Below are positions 9,501 through 17,568 of a stretch of 41,934 nt of DNA, piece by piece. The notes below the pieces were generated by a model. It was given only the letters and a program-made list of their open reading frames with translations, was not told where the DNA came from and did not search any database. The first letter of the stretch is position 1; the number at the start of each line of letters is the position of its first letter. This DNA comes from Phycisphaerales bacterium (lineage in GTDB: Bacteria > Planctomycetota > Phycisphaerae > Phycisphaerales > UBA1924): contig JALHNL010000020.1 in the NCBI GenBank assembly GCA_022843545.1, forward strand, positions 1 to 41,934, in the 5' to 3' direction. The translations under genes were made by a program, and so were the position numbers.

Positions 9501-11446
9501 GGCTGAAGGCGACGGGGGTGCGGTTTGCGAGCGATGAGCAGACGTTCCGCCTGACGGGCCCGATGACGGCGACGTGGACGATCGACCCGCAGTGGGCGGG
9601 GCGGTACCTGCTGGCGGACGCGGGCTGGCCGGGTGTGGATGGGCCGCTGTTCGCGGGGATCGGGCAGCCGACGGGCGGGGCGGGCGGCAGCACGGCGACG
9701 CTGACGGAGCCGGCGGTGGTGAATGTGACGGTGAGCCGGCTGGCGCTGGCGACGCCTCAGAGCGACGCGTCGGGGAACCCGACGCGCGGGCCGTTTGTGC
9801 CGGGCGTGTTTGCGCTGGACGCGAAGGTGGACGTGGCGAAGGTCTCGATCATGCGGAGCGGGATCGACCCGGCGACGAACCGGACGCGGACGAGCCTGAG
9901 CGTGATCGAGGGGCTGACGGCGGGCGTGCAGAGCAGCGGCGCGGGCGTGGCGTTCAGCGCTACGGCGGCGCGGGTGCAGGAGGGCGCCAGCGCGGCGCCC
10001 AACCCGCTGAGCGTGACGGGCTCGGTGCGGAACCTGGGCGACGCGCGGGGCGTGATGACGCCCGACGCGGCGCTGATCGATCTGAACGTGAAGGACGCGG
10101 TGCTGCCCACCGCGCTGTTGGACTCGATGGCGGGTCAGAACGGGCAACTGGTGGAGACGCTGGGCGATTCGCTGACGATGAACCTGGCGGTGAGCAATCT
10201 CTCTCGTGGCGGCTCGGCGGGCGGCGCGATCGACGCGCGGGTGGTGGCGCCGAAGGCGAGCCTGAGCATCGGCGGGCCGGTGCGCGGGGGCGTATTGGAC
10301 ACGGGCGACCCGTCGGCGGGCAAGCCGCTGGACGCGTCGCTGACCGAGTTCTCGTACAACAACCGGACGAAGATCCTGCAGCTCTTCCCGCTGCTGGCGA
10401 GCGCCAAGCGGGTGGCGGGCGAGCGGCCGGCGACGATCCGCGGGCGGGCGCTGACGATCCCCGTGGACGGGGACATGCGGAAGCTCAACGGGCAACTGGA
10501 CATCGATCTTGGGCGGGTGGACTACTCCTTCTCGGAGGGCTTTGGCGAGTTCATCAACTCCACGCTGCTGACCGGCGCGGCGGAAGAGCAGGCGCCGATC
10601 CCGCCGTTTGCGGTGAACATCCGCAACGGCGTGGCGACGTACGAGAAGTTTGATCTGCCGATCCGGAACTTCGTGATCAAGACGCGGGGGACGGTGGACC
10701 TGGTGAACAACACGATCGACGTGATCACGTATCTGCCGACGGTGGGGGCTACGCCCAGCCTGCTCACGAAGGTGAACAGGGGGCTGGGGGACTTTGGCAA
10801 GATGCTGCCCAACGTGCTGAACGACGCGACGATGATCCCGCTGCGGACGCGCGGGTCGCTGGACCAGCCCAAGACGGAGCCCGACTTCGGGCTGATGGCG
10901 CAGGAGTTCGGGGGCAACCTGCTGTCGGCTCCGCAGAATCTGATCGGGAACGTGATCGACGGCGTGACGGGCAAGGGCGGGAATCAGGGCGGGGGGCTCT
11001 TGCCGATACCGCTGCCGATCCCGGGCCTGGGCGGGGGCGATGACAAGCCCAAGAGCCAGCCGAAGCCGGCGGAGCCCAAGCCTCAGCCGATTCCGCCCGC
11101 GCCCAAGCCGGTGCAGCCGGGAGCGCAGCCGCCCAAGAACCCGCCGAAGAACCCGGCGCCCAAGCCGATCCCGCCCGCGCCTGCACCGCAGCCTGCACCG
11201 GCTCCGCAGCCTGCACCGGCGGGCACGGGAACCACGGGGGCGACGGGGGCCACGGGGGCCACGGGCACTACTGGCACGACGGGGGCGACGGGAACGACGG
11301 GGGCGACGGGTGAGTCGGGCGCGACGGGTGCCACTGGGACGACGGGGGCGACCGGACCGACGGAGCCCGCGCCGGCCCCTACTCCTACCCCCACCCCCAC
11401 CCCGACCCCCACTCCCAAGCCGCGGCCGACTCCCAAGCCCAAGTGA
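6587..11446 (+). CDS. large AsmA-like envelope protein with collagen-like and PT-rich C-terminus
   Basis: 1,619 residues. An N-terminal membrane anchor (about 5-30, [20 protein letters not shown]) is followed by a very long, low-complexity, beta-rich region with repeated LTL/VDV/TG patterns. The opening segment ([20 protein letters not shown]) is typical of AsmA/TamB-like proteins. In that family such proteins form lipid-transfer bridges between inner and outer membrane, which is the inferred role. The last about 150 residues differ: a Pro/Lys/Gln stretch, then a Gly-Ala-Thr/Gly-Thr-Thr collagen-like run (coded at about 11,222-11,357), then a Pro-Thr run ending in lysines. ATG 6587 is preferred over 6575 because GGAG lies 6 bp before it. 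On the opposite strand a long open frame spans much of this gene; it is a by-product of the extreme GC3. Confidence 0.6.
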   Translation: MKLKKVLIWSGVSLAVVGLGVYFIVPVVASSLAPGIIASRAAAAIKGKVSVGSVSLGWSGPTKVTGIELLDPSGQKVATLEATSSLGILSVLGGLSDLGTLDLSGKIDLVAKEDAGGRLVTNLQSAVEPVSPGAPSTEPAKIPNLTAKVNINGLDVTYKELDAAGATRAEASLKDAKGVLQLTGGRSASAELDGAFAEGGGAPTGSMKIRATLDQIADASGVLTLDQAKVDATVDVKGAPMRLVDALAQQQGVLMGAVGERADLALTAKGTGQQAELDLALDGTNAKARASLAIGQDRLTSRGPITATLQSTEFVRKISDVRRALDGAGVAFAPYPGVQISIDNLGLPLANQRGMAGVAITAKMTTTAIAGTLSPAEGASGQSPRAFSITPVEMSLTSADIATGVVIKGGGSAVVDGRPAGDVRVDISATDILDAGGNLKPGVPGQVKGEIIATGMNTQLLQPVLSALDQPLDLMRDVGPTADAKFTVVTRSGAAPGTTPPADVEVMVQSANIQAAGKIAVEPALISSEQVTLKIGTAGPALSRVLAHSAQKAGKPGMSVAGAGAVDVTVSQLRLPMRDGRPDTTNLSAVIGAELRDLDVTMPSDQAAAGASGAAGSSKTVKLSRANLTADLRTAAAGNTSGGPNITMRADASHNGQAFSVAGTLTPIGLGDASGGGRAKLPALETLRLAGTIAAERVPGSLVQALGGQSDDVNALMAEMVGPTVDVRARFSADDPATQGFRVDVTGASLTAGAAGALAASRVSLTEAGLRATVRPEAVATLQRVVGGDPGQLGGASLVQPTTIVAGVEPVEIPLKPGTLEPDFAAGGTATLKASVGIDQPLLVQNLRVGENTITGGLGEFKAGVELPLTKLSGEPVTQVGLMRMNATGTLIRAVGQAPVARLTADFAQPAGAGLSGTATLDQVNSTLADEFLGRPGYVSGAIGPTARVTISLAQGAPNSPMEISTDLDSERLKATGVRFASDEQTFRLTGPMTATWTIDPQWAGRYLLADAGWPGVDGPLFAGIGQPTGGAGGSTATLTEPAVVNVTVSRLALATPQSDASGNPTRGPFVPGVFALDAKVDVAKVSIMRSGIDPATNRTRTSLSVIEGLTAGVQSSGAGVAFSATAARVQEGASAAPNPLSVTGSVRNLGDARGVMTPDAALIDLNVKDAVLPTALLDSMAGQNGQLVETLGDSLTMNLAVSNLSRGGSAGGAIDARVVAPKASLSIGGPVRGGVLDTGDPSAGKPLDASLTEFSYNNRTKILQLFPLLASAKRVAGERPATIRGRALTIPVDGDMRKLNGQLDIDLGRVDYSFSEGFGEFINSTLLTGAAEEQAPIPPFAVNIRNGVATYEKFDLPIRNFVIKTRGTVDLVNNTIDVITYLPTVGATPSLLTKVNRGLGDFGKMLPNVLNDATMIPLRTRGSLDQPKTEPDFGLMAQEFGGNLLSAPQNLIGNVIDGVTGKGGNQGGGLLPIPLPIPGLGGGDDKPKSQPKPAEPKPQPIPPAPKPVQPGAQPPKNPPKNPAPKPIPPAPAPQPAPAPQPAPAGTGTTGATGATGATGTTGTTGATGTTGATGESGATGATGTTGATGPTEPAPAPTPTPTPTPTPTPKPRPTPKPK

Positions 11447-11545
11447 TCGCGGGCAGGGTGAGTGGCACGCGAGCGGGGCGCGGAGTGTTCAGGAACCACG
11501 CGAGAGGCTGAGCTCTCCGCGCGGCGGTTCGCGGGTCTATGGTGG

Positions 11546-12586
11546 ATGATGACCGCATTCGCCCCGCTCATCGCCGCCGCGCACCATGCGGTGCATCAGG
11601 CCTCGGTGGTCACCCGTGCGGTGCAGCGGGAACTGACGGCGCATCAGGCGATCCAAAAGGGCGACAGCTCGCCGGTGACCATCGCGGACTTTGCGGCGCA
11701 GGCGGTGGTGCATCGGGAACTGCGGGCGCGGCTGGGTGCGCAGGCGTTTCTGGCTGAGGAGCACTCGGCATACTTGCGCGACCCCGAGCGGCGGCGGCTG
11801 CTGCTGAGCACGGTGAACGCGGCGCGGCTGGCGTGGCCTGATTGCACGGGCGACGATCTGCTGTCGTCGATCGACGAGGGATTGGTGGGGCCGGAGCGGG
11901 CGGAACTGCCCGGTCGCTACTGGACGCTGGACCCGATCGACGGGACCAAGGGCTTCATCCGCGGGCAGCAGTACTCGATCTGTCTGGCGCTGGTTGAGCA
12001 GGGGCGGGTGGTGTTGGCGGCGCTGGGGTGCCCGAACCTGTCGGCGGACTGGGAGCGGCCGTTTGCTGATCCTGACGCGCACGGCTTGATCTTCCTGGCG
12101 ACGGAGGACGGGCCGGTGATGACGGCGGCGTGCGACCGTGCGCCCGGGGCGGTGACGCTGTCGCGGCTGGCTGCGGCGCCGGCGCGCGACCCGGACGCGC
12201 CGATCCGGCTGTGCGGGTCGTACTCATCGTCGCGGCAGAGCGAAGGGGCGGCGGCGCGGGTTTTGGCGCGGCTGGAGGGCGCGGGGATCGCGGTGGTGCC
12301 GCCTTCGAGGCTGGATTCGCAGGTGAAGTACGCGGTGGTGGCGCGCGGGCAGATGGACGTGTTTCTGCGGATGCCGCGGTCGGCGGATCACGAGGAGAAC
12401 GTGTGGGACCACGCGCCGGGTTCGCTGATCGCGGCGCGGGCGGGCGTGAAGGTGACCGACTGCCTGGACGCGCCGCTGAACTTCGCGGGCGGGGCGGTGC
12501 TGCGGGGCAACCGTGGGCTGTTCGTGGCGCGGGCGGATGTTCACGCGCGGCTGCTGCCGTTTGTGCGGGCGGAGGCGGTTGAGTAA
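11546..12586 (+). CDS. 3'(2'),5'-bisphosphate nucleotidase / inositol-monophosphatase family (HAL2/CysQ type)
   Basis: 346 residues with the metal-dependent phosphatase pattern of the inositol monophosphatase superfamily. An early SSPVTIADFAAQ segment and an EEHS acidic site lead to the hallmark LDPIDGTKGFIRG metal-binding motif; the C-terminal WDHAPGSLIAARAG corresponds to the conserved WDxAAG motif. Within the superfamily, DPIDGTKGF is the form typical of HAL2-type enzymes, which hydrolyse 3'-phosphoadenosine 5'-phosphate, a by-product of sulfate assimilation. The exact substrate is inferred. Two adjacent ATGs (11,546 and 11,549) are possible starts and no strong ribosome-binding site decides between them. 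It stands alone between the AsmA-like gene and a convergent PAP2 gene. Confidence 0.82.
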   Translation: MMTAFAPLIAAAHHAVHQASVVTRAVQRELTAHQAIQKGDSSPVTIADFAAQAVVHRELRARLGAQAFLAEEHSAYLRDPERRRLLLSTVNAARLAWPDCTGDDLLSSIDEGLVGPERAELPGRYWTLDPIDGTKGFIRGQQYSICLALVEQGRVVLAALGCPNLSADWERPFADPDAHGLIFLATEDGPVMTAACDRAPGAVTLSRLAAAPARDPDAPIRLCGSYSSSRQSEGAAARVLARLEGAGIAVVPPSRLDSQVKYAVVARGQMDVFLRMPRSADHEENVWDHAPGSLIAARAGVKVTDCLDAPLNFAGGAVLRGNRGLFVARADVHARLLPFVRAEAVE

Positions 12587-12708
12587 GGGCGTGACCGCGA
12601 AGGTCGCGGAAGGGCCCGAGAAGGCGGCCGTGGGCGTGCTGGCCGCTTGCGCCTGTTGCTGGTAGCTGCCGGTGGAGTTGTTGAGGGCCCCTCAGAAGAT
12701 GGCGGCCC

Positions 12709-12767
12709 AGGCGTCCCGCCTGGGTCGGGCGATGCGTGCACTACGGCACAGGCGGGACGCCTGTGCC
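12709..12767. repeat. palindromic intergenic repeat (GTGGTPVP-type)
   Basis: Positions 12,745-12,767 form a perfect hairpin: stem GGCACAGGCG, loop GGA, stem CGCCTGTGCC. A second half-unit at 12,709-12,722 is an exact 14-bp inverted match to 12,749-12,762, so two alternative foldings compete. Read on the + strand the element encodes HYGTGGTPVP, a peptide that recurs as a false gene product in planctomycete and related genomes. It sits between two convergent genes (ends 12,586 and 12,796), where it could act as a bidirectional transcription stop; there is no T run. Confidence 0.7.
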
Positions 12768-12795
12768 ACCGCTCTGTTCATTCAGTAAGGAATTG

Positions 12796-13584
12796 TCAGA
12801 GCGCTGTGGCTGGTTTGCCCCACACCAGTCTTTGCCCCCAGCCGCCGCGGATCGCGGGCAGGGCGATGGCGGCGCCCACGGCGGCGCCGGCGATGACGTC
12901 GGTGAGCCAGTGGGCGTCGAGCAGGACGCGGGCGAAGGCGACGAGCAGCGCGAGGATGATCGCCAGCCAGCGCAGGCGTGGGTACATGAGGGCGAGGAAG
13001 ACGCTGGCGACGACGGCCATGGCGGTGTGGCTGCTGGGCATGGACCAGAAGTCGCTGCCGGCGGACCAGGATCCGCGGAGGGTGTAGGTGTCGGTCCCGC
13101 GCTCGCGGACGGGCCAGAGGCCCAGGGGCCCGAGCCAGAGGCCCGGATCGTCGGTGACGCTGTCGCGCGGGCGGGCGCGGCCGAAGAAGACCTTCATCGC
13201 GAAGCAGACGGCCCAGGTGAGCAGGCCGGCGAGGAGCCAGTCGAGCAGGCGGCGCCTGCGGGCGTAGTCGAGGCTGAAGATGACCAGGCCGATGACCACG
13301 CTGAAGGTGAATTGCCCGTACTGCTGGAGCGCGCCCAGTTCGCGGCGGAAGTCGCCGCCGAGGACGTCTTTGGAGAGCCACTCCATGAGGCGGTGGGTGG
13401 GCCCGTCGAGGGGCAGGAGCACGAGCACGCCCACGAGGCCCAGGACGAGCGGGCCGGCCCAGTCGCGGCTCATGGCGTTCCAGAAGACCCTCCAGCGGGC
13501 GAGCGCGGCGTGGGTCCAGCGGACGGGGGCGGCGAGGGCCCCGTTATAGTCGCGTGCCGTGATGACCGGGTCTGAAGTGAGCAT
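12796..13584 (-). CDS. PAP2-superfamily membrane phosphatase
   Basis: 262 residues with about six membrane helices and the three PAP2 signature blocks: KVFFGRARP (KxxxxxxRP), PSSHT (PSGH-like), and RVLLDAHWLTDVIAG (RxxxxxHxxxD). Family members dephosphorylate lipid phosphates such as undecaprenyl pyrophosphate or phosphatidic acid on the outer face of the membrane. The substrate here is unknown; the divergent ArnT-like glycosyltransferase, which would use an undecaprenyl-linked donor, makes a polyprenyl phosphate plausible. The start at 13,584 would overlap the divergent gene's 5' end; an internal ATG at 13,473 (MSRDWAG) is possible and still keeps all motifs. The gene converges on the phosphatase gene ending at 12,586. 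Confidence 0.85.
   Translation of the reverse strand: MLTSDPVITARDYNGALAAPVRWTHAALARWRVFWNAMSRDWAGPLVLGLVGVLVLLPLDGPTHRLMEWLSKDVLGGDFRRELGALQQYGQFTFSVVIGLVIFSLDYARRRRLLDWLLAGLLTWAVCFAMKVFFGRARPRDSVTDDPGLWLGPLGLWPVRERGTDTYTLRGSWSAGSDFWSMPSSHTAMAVVASVFLALMYPRLRWLAIILALLVAFARVLLDAHWLTDVIAGAAVGAAIALPAIRGGWGQRLVWGKPATAL
13545..13550 (+). promoter_or_regulatory. possible -10 element of the ArnT-like gene
   Basis: TATAGT matches the -10 consensus at 5 of 6 positions and would place transcription start within a few bases of the GTG/ATG at 13,559/13,562, suggesting a leaderless mRNA. No good -35 is seen, and the site lies inside the start region of the divergent PAP2 gene. Confidence 0.3.
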
Positions 13585-15148
13585 GCGTCGGGTGTGGCTG
13601 GGGAGGCCGGGGTCGTTCTATGCGCGGTGGGATCGGGGCGGGGTGGTGCTGGCGCTGAGCTGCCTGGCAGTGTACCTCGCGGGATTGTTCGCCATCGGGC
13701 CGGTGGACCGGGACGAGTCGCGGTTTGCGCAGGCGAGCCGGCAGATGTTCGAGTCGGTGGCGTTGCCGGACTATGCGCGGAAGCCCGAGATGCACTCGGG
13801 GGGGCTGGCGATCCCGTACTACGGGACGACGCCCCGGCTGAACAAGCCGCCGCTGATCTACTGGCTTCAGGCGGGGAGCGCGGCGGCGCTGACGCGTGGG
13901 GACCCGTGGGAGGACGCGATCTGGATGTACCGGGTGCCCTCGGTGCTGGCGGCGCTGGTGGCGGCCTTGGCGACGTGGCGACTGGGGCTGGGGATGTTCG
14001 ACGCGCGGGCGGCGTGGCTGGGCGGGCTGGGGCTGGGGGTGTGCCCGGTGGTGGCGTGGGAGGCGCACCAGGCGCGGGCGGACATGCTGCTGCTGGCGTG
14101 CTGCGTGGTGATGCAGGTGGCGCTGTGGCGGGTGTGGAAGGCGCATCTGGACGGGCGCGAGAAGTCGTCGCGGGGCGTGCGGTGGTTGATGCCGATGTTG
14201 TTCTGGGGCGCGCTGGGCGCGGGGATCATGACCAAGGGGCCCATCGCGCCCTTGCTGGCGACGCTCACAGTGGTCGCGCTGGGCGTGACGACCCGGCGCT
14301 GGAAGTGGGCGCTGGGCCTGCGGCCGGGCCTGGGGCTGGTGATCGTGGCGGCGATGGTGACGCCGTGGGTGGTGCTGGTGGCGCGGAGCATCGGCTTCTC
14401 CACGTACCTGGACATCCTGAACGAAGAAGTCGTGAAGCGGGCGACGGTGGGGAGCAAGGAGGGGCACGCGCTGCCGCCGGGCGTTCACACGTTGGCGGCC
14501 TTTGGTCTGCTTTTCCCGTTGTCGATCGTGCTGGTGCAGGGCGTGGTGCGCGGCTGGAGGCGCGGGCGGCCGCGGCGGGCGAAGGCTGATCGCGGCGCGA
14601 GGCCGGGTCGGCCGGCGGAGTTGTTCCTGCTGGCGTGGGCTCTGCCGTTCCTGGTGGTGTTTGAACTGGTGACGAGCAAACTGGTGCATTACACGCTGCC
14701 GGCGTATCCGGCGCTGGCGCTTCTGGCGGCGCGGGCGGCGTGGAGGCTGCCGCGGGTGTGGCGGCTGGTGATGGGGTGGTCGCTTGGCGTGTGGGTGGTG
14801 GCGGGGATCGCGGGGCTGCAGTGGCTGGCGCCGCGGGTGGCGCCGGGGTCGGAATCGGCGCGGATCATCGGCGCGGCCCGGTCGCTTGATCCGTACCTTT
14901 CGTATCGGATCGTGTCCGAGCACCGGGAGGACAGCATGATGTTCTGGTCGCGCGGGACGGTTCAGCGCGTGGGCGAGAGGCGGATGAACGACCTGCTGGC
15001 CAGCCCGAGCGCTGAGCCGTGGATCGCGGTGATGCGGGCGGATCGGGCGGGCCCGGATCGGCCGGCGCTGCCCCATGCGCGGCGCGTGCCGGCGGGGCTA
15101 CTGGGCGGCGATGTGTGGGACGTGGCGCTCATCCCGGTGACGCCATGA
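13562..15148 (+). CDS. ArnT/PMT-like family 39 glycosyltransferase
   Basis: About 528 residues, a polytopic membrane protein. The first periplasmic loop holds the family signature GPVDRDESRFAQASRQM, where the Asp-Glu pair is the catalytic/metal site in ArnT and PMT enzymes, followed by NKPPLIYWLQ, also characteristic. Known members move a sugar from a polyprenyl-phosphate carrier to lipid A, protein or other glycans on the periplasmic side. Donor and acceptor are not identifiable here. Possible starts are GTG 13,559, ATG 13,562 and ATG 13,583; none has a good ribosome-binding site. The stop overlaps the truB start as ATGA, so the two genes are translationally coupled although the functions are unrelated. 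Confidence 0.82.
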   Translation: MTGSEVSMRRVWLGRPGSFYARWDRGGVVLALSCLAVYLAGLFAIGPVDRDESRFAQASRQMFESVALPDYARKPEMHSGGLAIPYYGTTPRLNKPPLIYWLQAGSAAALTRGDPWEDAIWMYRVPSVLAALVAALATWRLGLGMFDARAAWLGGLGLGVCPVVAWEAHQARADMLLLACCVVMQVALWRVWKAHLDGREKSSRGVRWLMPMLFWGALGAGIMTKGPIAPLLATLTVVALGVTTRRWKWALGLRPGLGLVIVAAMVTPWVVLVARSIGFSTYLDILNEEVVKRATVGSKEGHALPPGVHTLAAFGLLFPLSIVLVQGVVRGWRRGRPRRAKADRGARPGRPAELFLLAWALPFLVVFELVTSKLVHYTLPAYPALALLAARAAWRLPRVWRLVMGWSLGVWVVAGIAGLQWLAPRVAPGSESARIIGAARSLDPYLSYRIVSEHREDSMMFWSRGTVQRVGERRMNDLLASPSAEPWIAVMRADRAGPDRPALPHARRVPAGLLGGDVWDVALIPVTP

Positions 15149-15927
15149 ACACGCCGCTTGCGCCCATCTCGCCGACCGGGCTGCTGGTGATCGACAAGCC
15201 GCTGCGGCGCTCGTCGATGGACGTGTGCCGGGTGGTGAGGCGCAGGCTGGTGCTGGCGGGCGCGCCCAAGCGGGTGAAGGTGGGACACGGGGGCACACTG
15301 GACCCGTTGGCGACGGGCGTGCTGGTGGTGCTGGTGGGCAAGGCGACGCGGATGTGCGACGAGGTGATGGCGGGGCAGAAGGTGTACGACGCGGAGGTGG
15401 ACCTGTCGGCCTTCAGCACCACCGACGACGCGGAGGGGCAGCGGACCGAGGTGGTCTTCGCGGGGCAGGGCGCGACGTGCATGCGGACGGGCGGCGCGGA
15501 GGGCTCGGCGGTGATCGTGGCCTCGCGGGACGCGCCGCCCTCGCTGGAGGACATCCGGGCGGCCTCGCGGGCGTTTGTCGGCGAGATCATGCAGCGGCCG
15601 CCGGCGTTCAGCGCGCTGAAGGTGGACGGGCGGCGGGCGTATGACCTGGCGCGACGGGGTCAGGCGGTGGACCTGCCGGCGCGGCCGGTGCGGATCGATG
15701 AGATCGAGGTGCTGGAGTATCGGTGGCCGATCGTGCGGCTGCGGATCACGTCGGGCAAGGGGGTGTACATCCGCTCGCTGGCGCGCGACCTGGGTGCGGC
15801 GCTGGGCGTGGGCGGCACGCTGGCCTCGCTTCGGCGGACGCGCGTGGGGGTGTGGGACATGAGCCTGGCGGTGACTCTGGAGGCGTTGCCGGAGCGGCTG
15901 ACGCAGGGTGATCTGCGGGCCGTGTGA
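15145..15927 (+). CDS. truB: tRNA pseudouridine-55 synthase TruB
   Basis: 260 residues. The enzyme converts U55 in the T-loop of most tRNAs to pseudouridine. The catalytic block GHGGTLDPLATGVLVV is present with the nucleophile Asp at residue 53; KVYDAEVDLS and the QRPPAFSALKVDGRRAYDLA segment are also standard TruB motifs, and GVYIRSLARDLG is the conserved C-terminal block of the catalytic domain. Length is a little short of E. coli TruB (314), because the C-terminal PUA-like part is reduced. ATG 15,145 overlaps the previous stop (ATGA); a start at 15,019 would only extend into the glycosyltransferase. A strong intrinsic terminator follows at 16,060-16,099. Confidence 0.95.
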   Translation: MNTPLAPISPTGLLVIDKPLRRSSMDVCRVVRRRLVLAGAPKRVKVGHGGTLDPLATGVLVVLVGKATRMCDEVMAGQKVYDAEVDLSAFSTTDDAEGQRTEVVFAGQGATCMRTGGAEGSAVIVASRDAPPSLEDIRAASRAFVGEIMQRPPAFSALKVDGRRAYDLARRGQAVDLPARPVRIDEIEVLEYRWPIVRLRITSGKGVYIRSLARDLGAALGVGGTLASLRRTRVGVWDMSLAVTLEALPERLTQGDLRAV

Positions 15928-16059
15928 AGAGATGCGCAAGAACGACGCGGGGGAGTGGACATCGCCGAGTCTGAGCAACCTGACGGCATGGGGTGGCTCA
16001 AGCAAGGCCCCGGGGAAACCCGATAATGCCGTGGCCAGGCCCACAGGCTTGGAGAGAGT

Positions 16060-16099
16060 GCAAGCACGCCCAGGGAGACTTGGGCGTGCTTGCTTTTTT
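16060..16099 (+). terminator. strong intrinsic terminator after truB
   Basis: A perfect 13-bp stem (16,060-16,072 with 16,081-16,093; left arm GCAAGCACGCCCA), 8-base loop and six Ts. The T run is only on the + strand side, so it serves truB and not the convergent cinA, which ends at 16,115. Confidence 0.92.
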
Positions 16100-16114
16100 G
16101 GGGTCGCCTGTGCT

Positions 16115-17437
16115 TCAGCGGGCCTGCCACAGCAGCGCGGGGCCGGGGCCGCCGGTCTTGAGGTGGAACCAGAGCATCGCCAGGGCGGTGCGGGCGGCGC
16201 GGGCGCGGATGTCTTCGCGGTCGCCCGGGATGACGAATCGGCGAGCGTCGGCGGGTGCGCCCTTGGCGGCGTGCGCGATCCAGATGGTGCCCACGGGCTT
16301 GTCGCTTGAACCGCCCGCGGGGCCGGCGACGCCGCTGATGGCCAGGGCGTGATCAGCCGGGGCGCGCTGGAGTGCGCCCGAGGCCATGGCCGAGGCCACC
16401 TCACCGCTGACTGCGCCGTGACGCTCGATAAGGGCCGGGTCCACGCCCAGGAGCGAAGACTTGAGGGCGTTGCTGTAGGTGATCCAGCCGCCGGCGAACG
16501 CGGCGGACGCGCCGGGCACTTCGGTGATCAGCCCGCCGAGGCCGCCGCCGGTGCAGCTCTCGGCGACGGCGAGGGTGCGGTTGCGTGCGGCGAGTTCGTC
16601 GAGGACGGCGGAGACGAGCGTGGCGGGTGAGCGGGCGACGACGTGGTCGCCCAGCGCGGCGCGAACGGCGGCTTCGTCGCTATCGAGCAGGGCCTCGGCG
16701 CGGGCGGGGTCGGCTCCGCCTTCGTAGCGCATGCGGAGGGTGAGCACGCCGCCGCTGGCGGTGATGCCGACGAGCGGGCGGTCACCCGCGGCGGCGCGGT
16801 CGCGCTTGGTAAGGTCGCCCAGGCGGGTGACGGCGTCGGCCTCGGGGACGCCGACGATCTGGAGCAGGCGGGTGCGCACGATGTGGCCGGGCCGCAGGCG
16901 GAGGGCGGGGACGACCTGGCCGGCCCACATGGGGCGGAGTTCGCCGGGGGGGCCGGGGAGGCAGAAGACGTCGCAGTAGCCGTGATCGGCGGCGACGGGA
17001 ACACGGGCGTGCAGACCGGGGGCGGTGCCCAGGGCGTTGGGGAGGCAGCGGGCGAGGTCGGGGCGCTGGGCCTGGCGGGCCTGGCGCTCGCTCATGACGC
17101 GGCCGCGGCGCTCGAGCATGGCGCGGAGGTCGGCGAGGGCGGTCTGGTCCACGACCTGCTCGCAACCCAGCACGCGGGCGAGGGCGGGGCGGGTGAGGTC
17201 GCCCTCGGTGGGGCCCAGCCCGCCGGTCATGACCACCAGCGGCGCGGCCTCGGCCAGGCGGCGGATGGCGGCGGTGAGGGCGTCGAGATCGTCGGGCACG
17301 GCGGCCAACTGGGTGGGCATGACCCCGAGGTCCACAAGTTGGGAGGCGAGCCATTGGCTGTTGCGGTCGAGGATCTGACCCAAGACCACCTCGTCGCCGG
17401 TGGAGAGGATCGCCGCGTGGGAGTGGAAGGGAGTCAT
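16115..17437 (-). CDS. cinA: CinA-like protein (MoCF-like domain + nicotinamide-nucleotide amidase domain)
   Basis: 440 residues. The N-terminal half is the molybdopterin-binding-like domain: AAILSTGDEVVLGQILDRNS, then MTGGLGPTEGDLTRPALA; in known CinA proteins this part has ADP-ribose pyrophosphatase or regulatory roles. The C-terminal half is the PncC-type amidase domain (AVAESCTGGGLGGLITEVPG, AFAGGWITYSNALKSSLLGV, ALAISGVAGPAGGSSDKPVG), which hydrolyses NMN to nicotinate mononucleotide in pyridine-nucleotide recycling. ATG 17,437 gives the normal family N-terminus; a longer frame to 17,578 encodes a Pro/Arg-rich extension that would overlap the divergent amylase start and is rejected. The genes are divergent, 131 bp apart. 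Confidence 0.93.
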   Translation of the reverse strand: MTPFHSHAAILSTGDEVVLGQILDRNSQWLASQLVDLGVMPTQLAAVPDDLDALTAAIRRLAEAAPLVVMTGGLGPTEGDLTRPALARVLGCEQVVDQTALADLRAMLERRGRVMSERQARQAQRPDLARCLPNALGTAPGLHARVPVAADHGYCDVFCLPGPPGELRPMWAGQVVPALRLRPGHIVRTRLLQIVGVPEADAVTRLGDLTKRDRAAAGDRPLVGITASGGVLTLRMRYEGGADPARAEALLDSDEAAVRAALGDHVVARSPATLVSAVLDELAARNRTLAVAESCTGGGLGGLITEVPGASAAFAGGWITYSNALKSSLLGVDPALIERHGAVSGEVASAMASGALQRAPADHALAISGVAGPAGGSSDKPVGTIWIAHAAKGAPADARRFVIPGDREDIRARAARTALAMLWFHLKTGGPGPALLWQAR

Positions 17438-17568
17438 GGGCAGTTGTACGCGCGGGGGAAGGGGGTTGGGGCGGGCCTGTGGCTGAGGTGGAAGAAGGCG
17501 CCGAGGGATGCGGCATCGAGGCATCGAGTGGGGAGGGCCTTGCGAGGGGAGGTCCCGTACAGTGGGGC

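Noticed and set aside
6992-10495. An 1,167-codon open frame on the minus strand opposite the AsmA-like gene
   Set aside because: It is extremely rich in Arg, His, Pro and Gln, the typical product of reading the complement of a GC3-biased gene; it has no domain.
11222-11443. CRISPR-like or phase-variable repeat in the AsmA-like gene tail
   Set aside because: The repeats are short coding units of Gly-x-Thr and Pro-Thr without spacers; no cas gene is present in the window.
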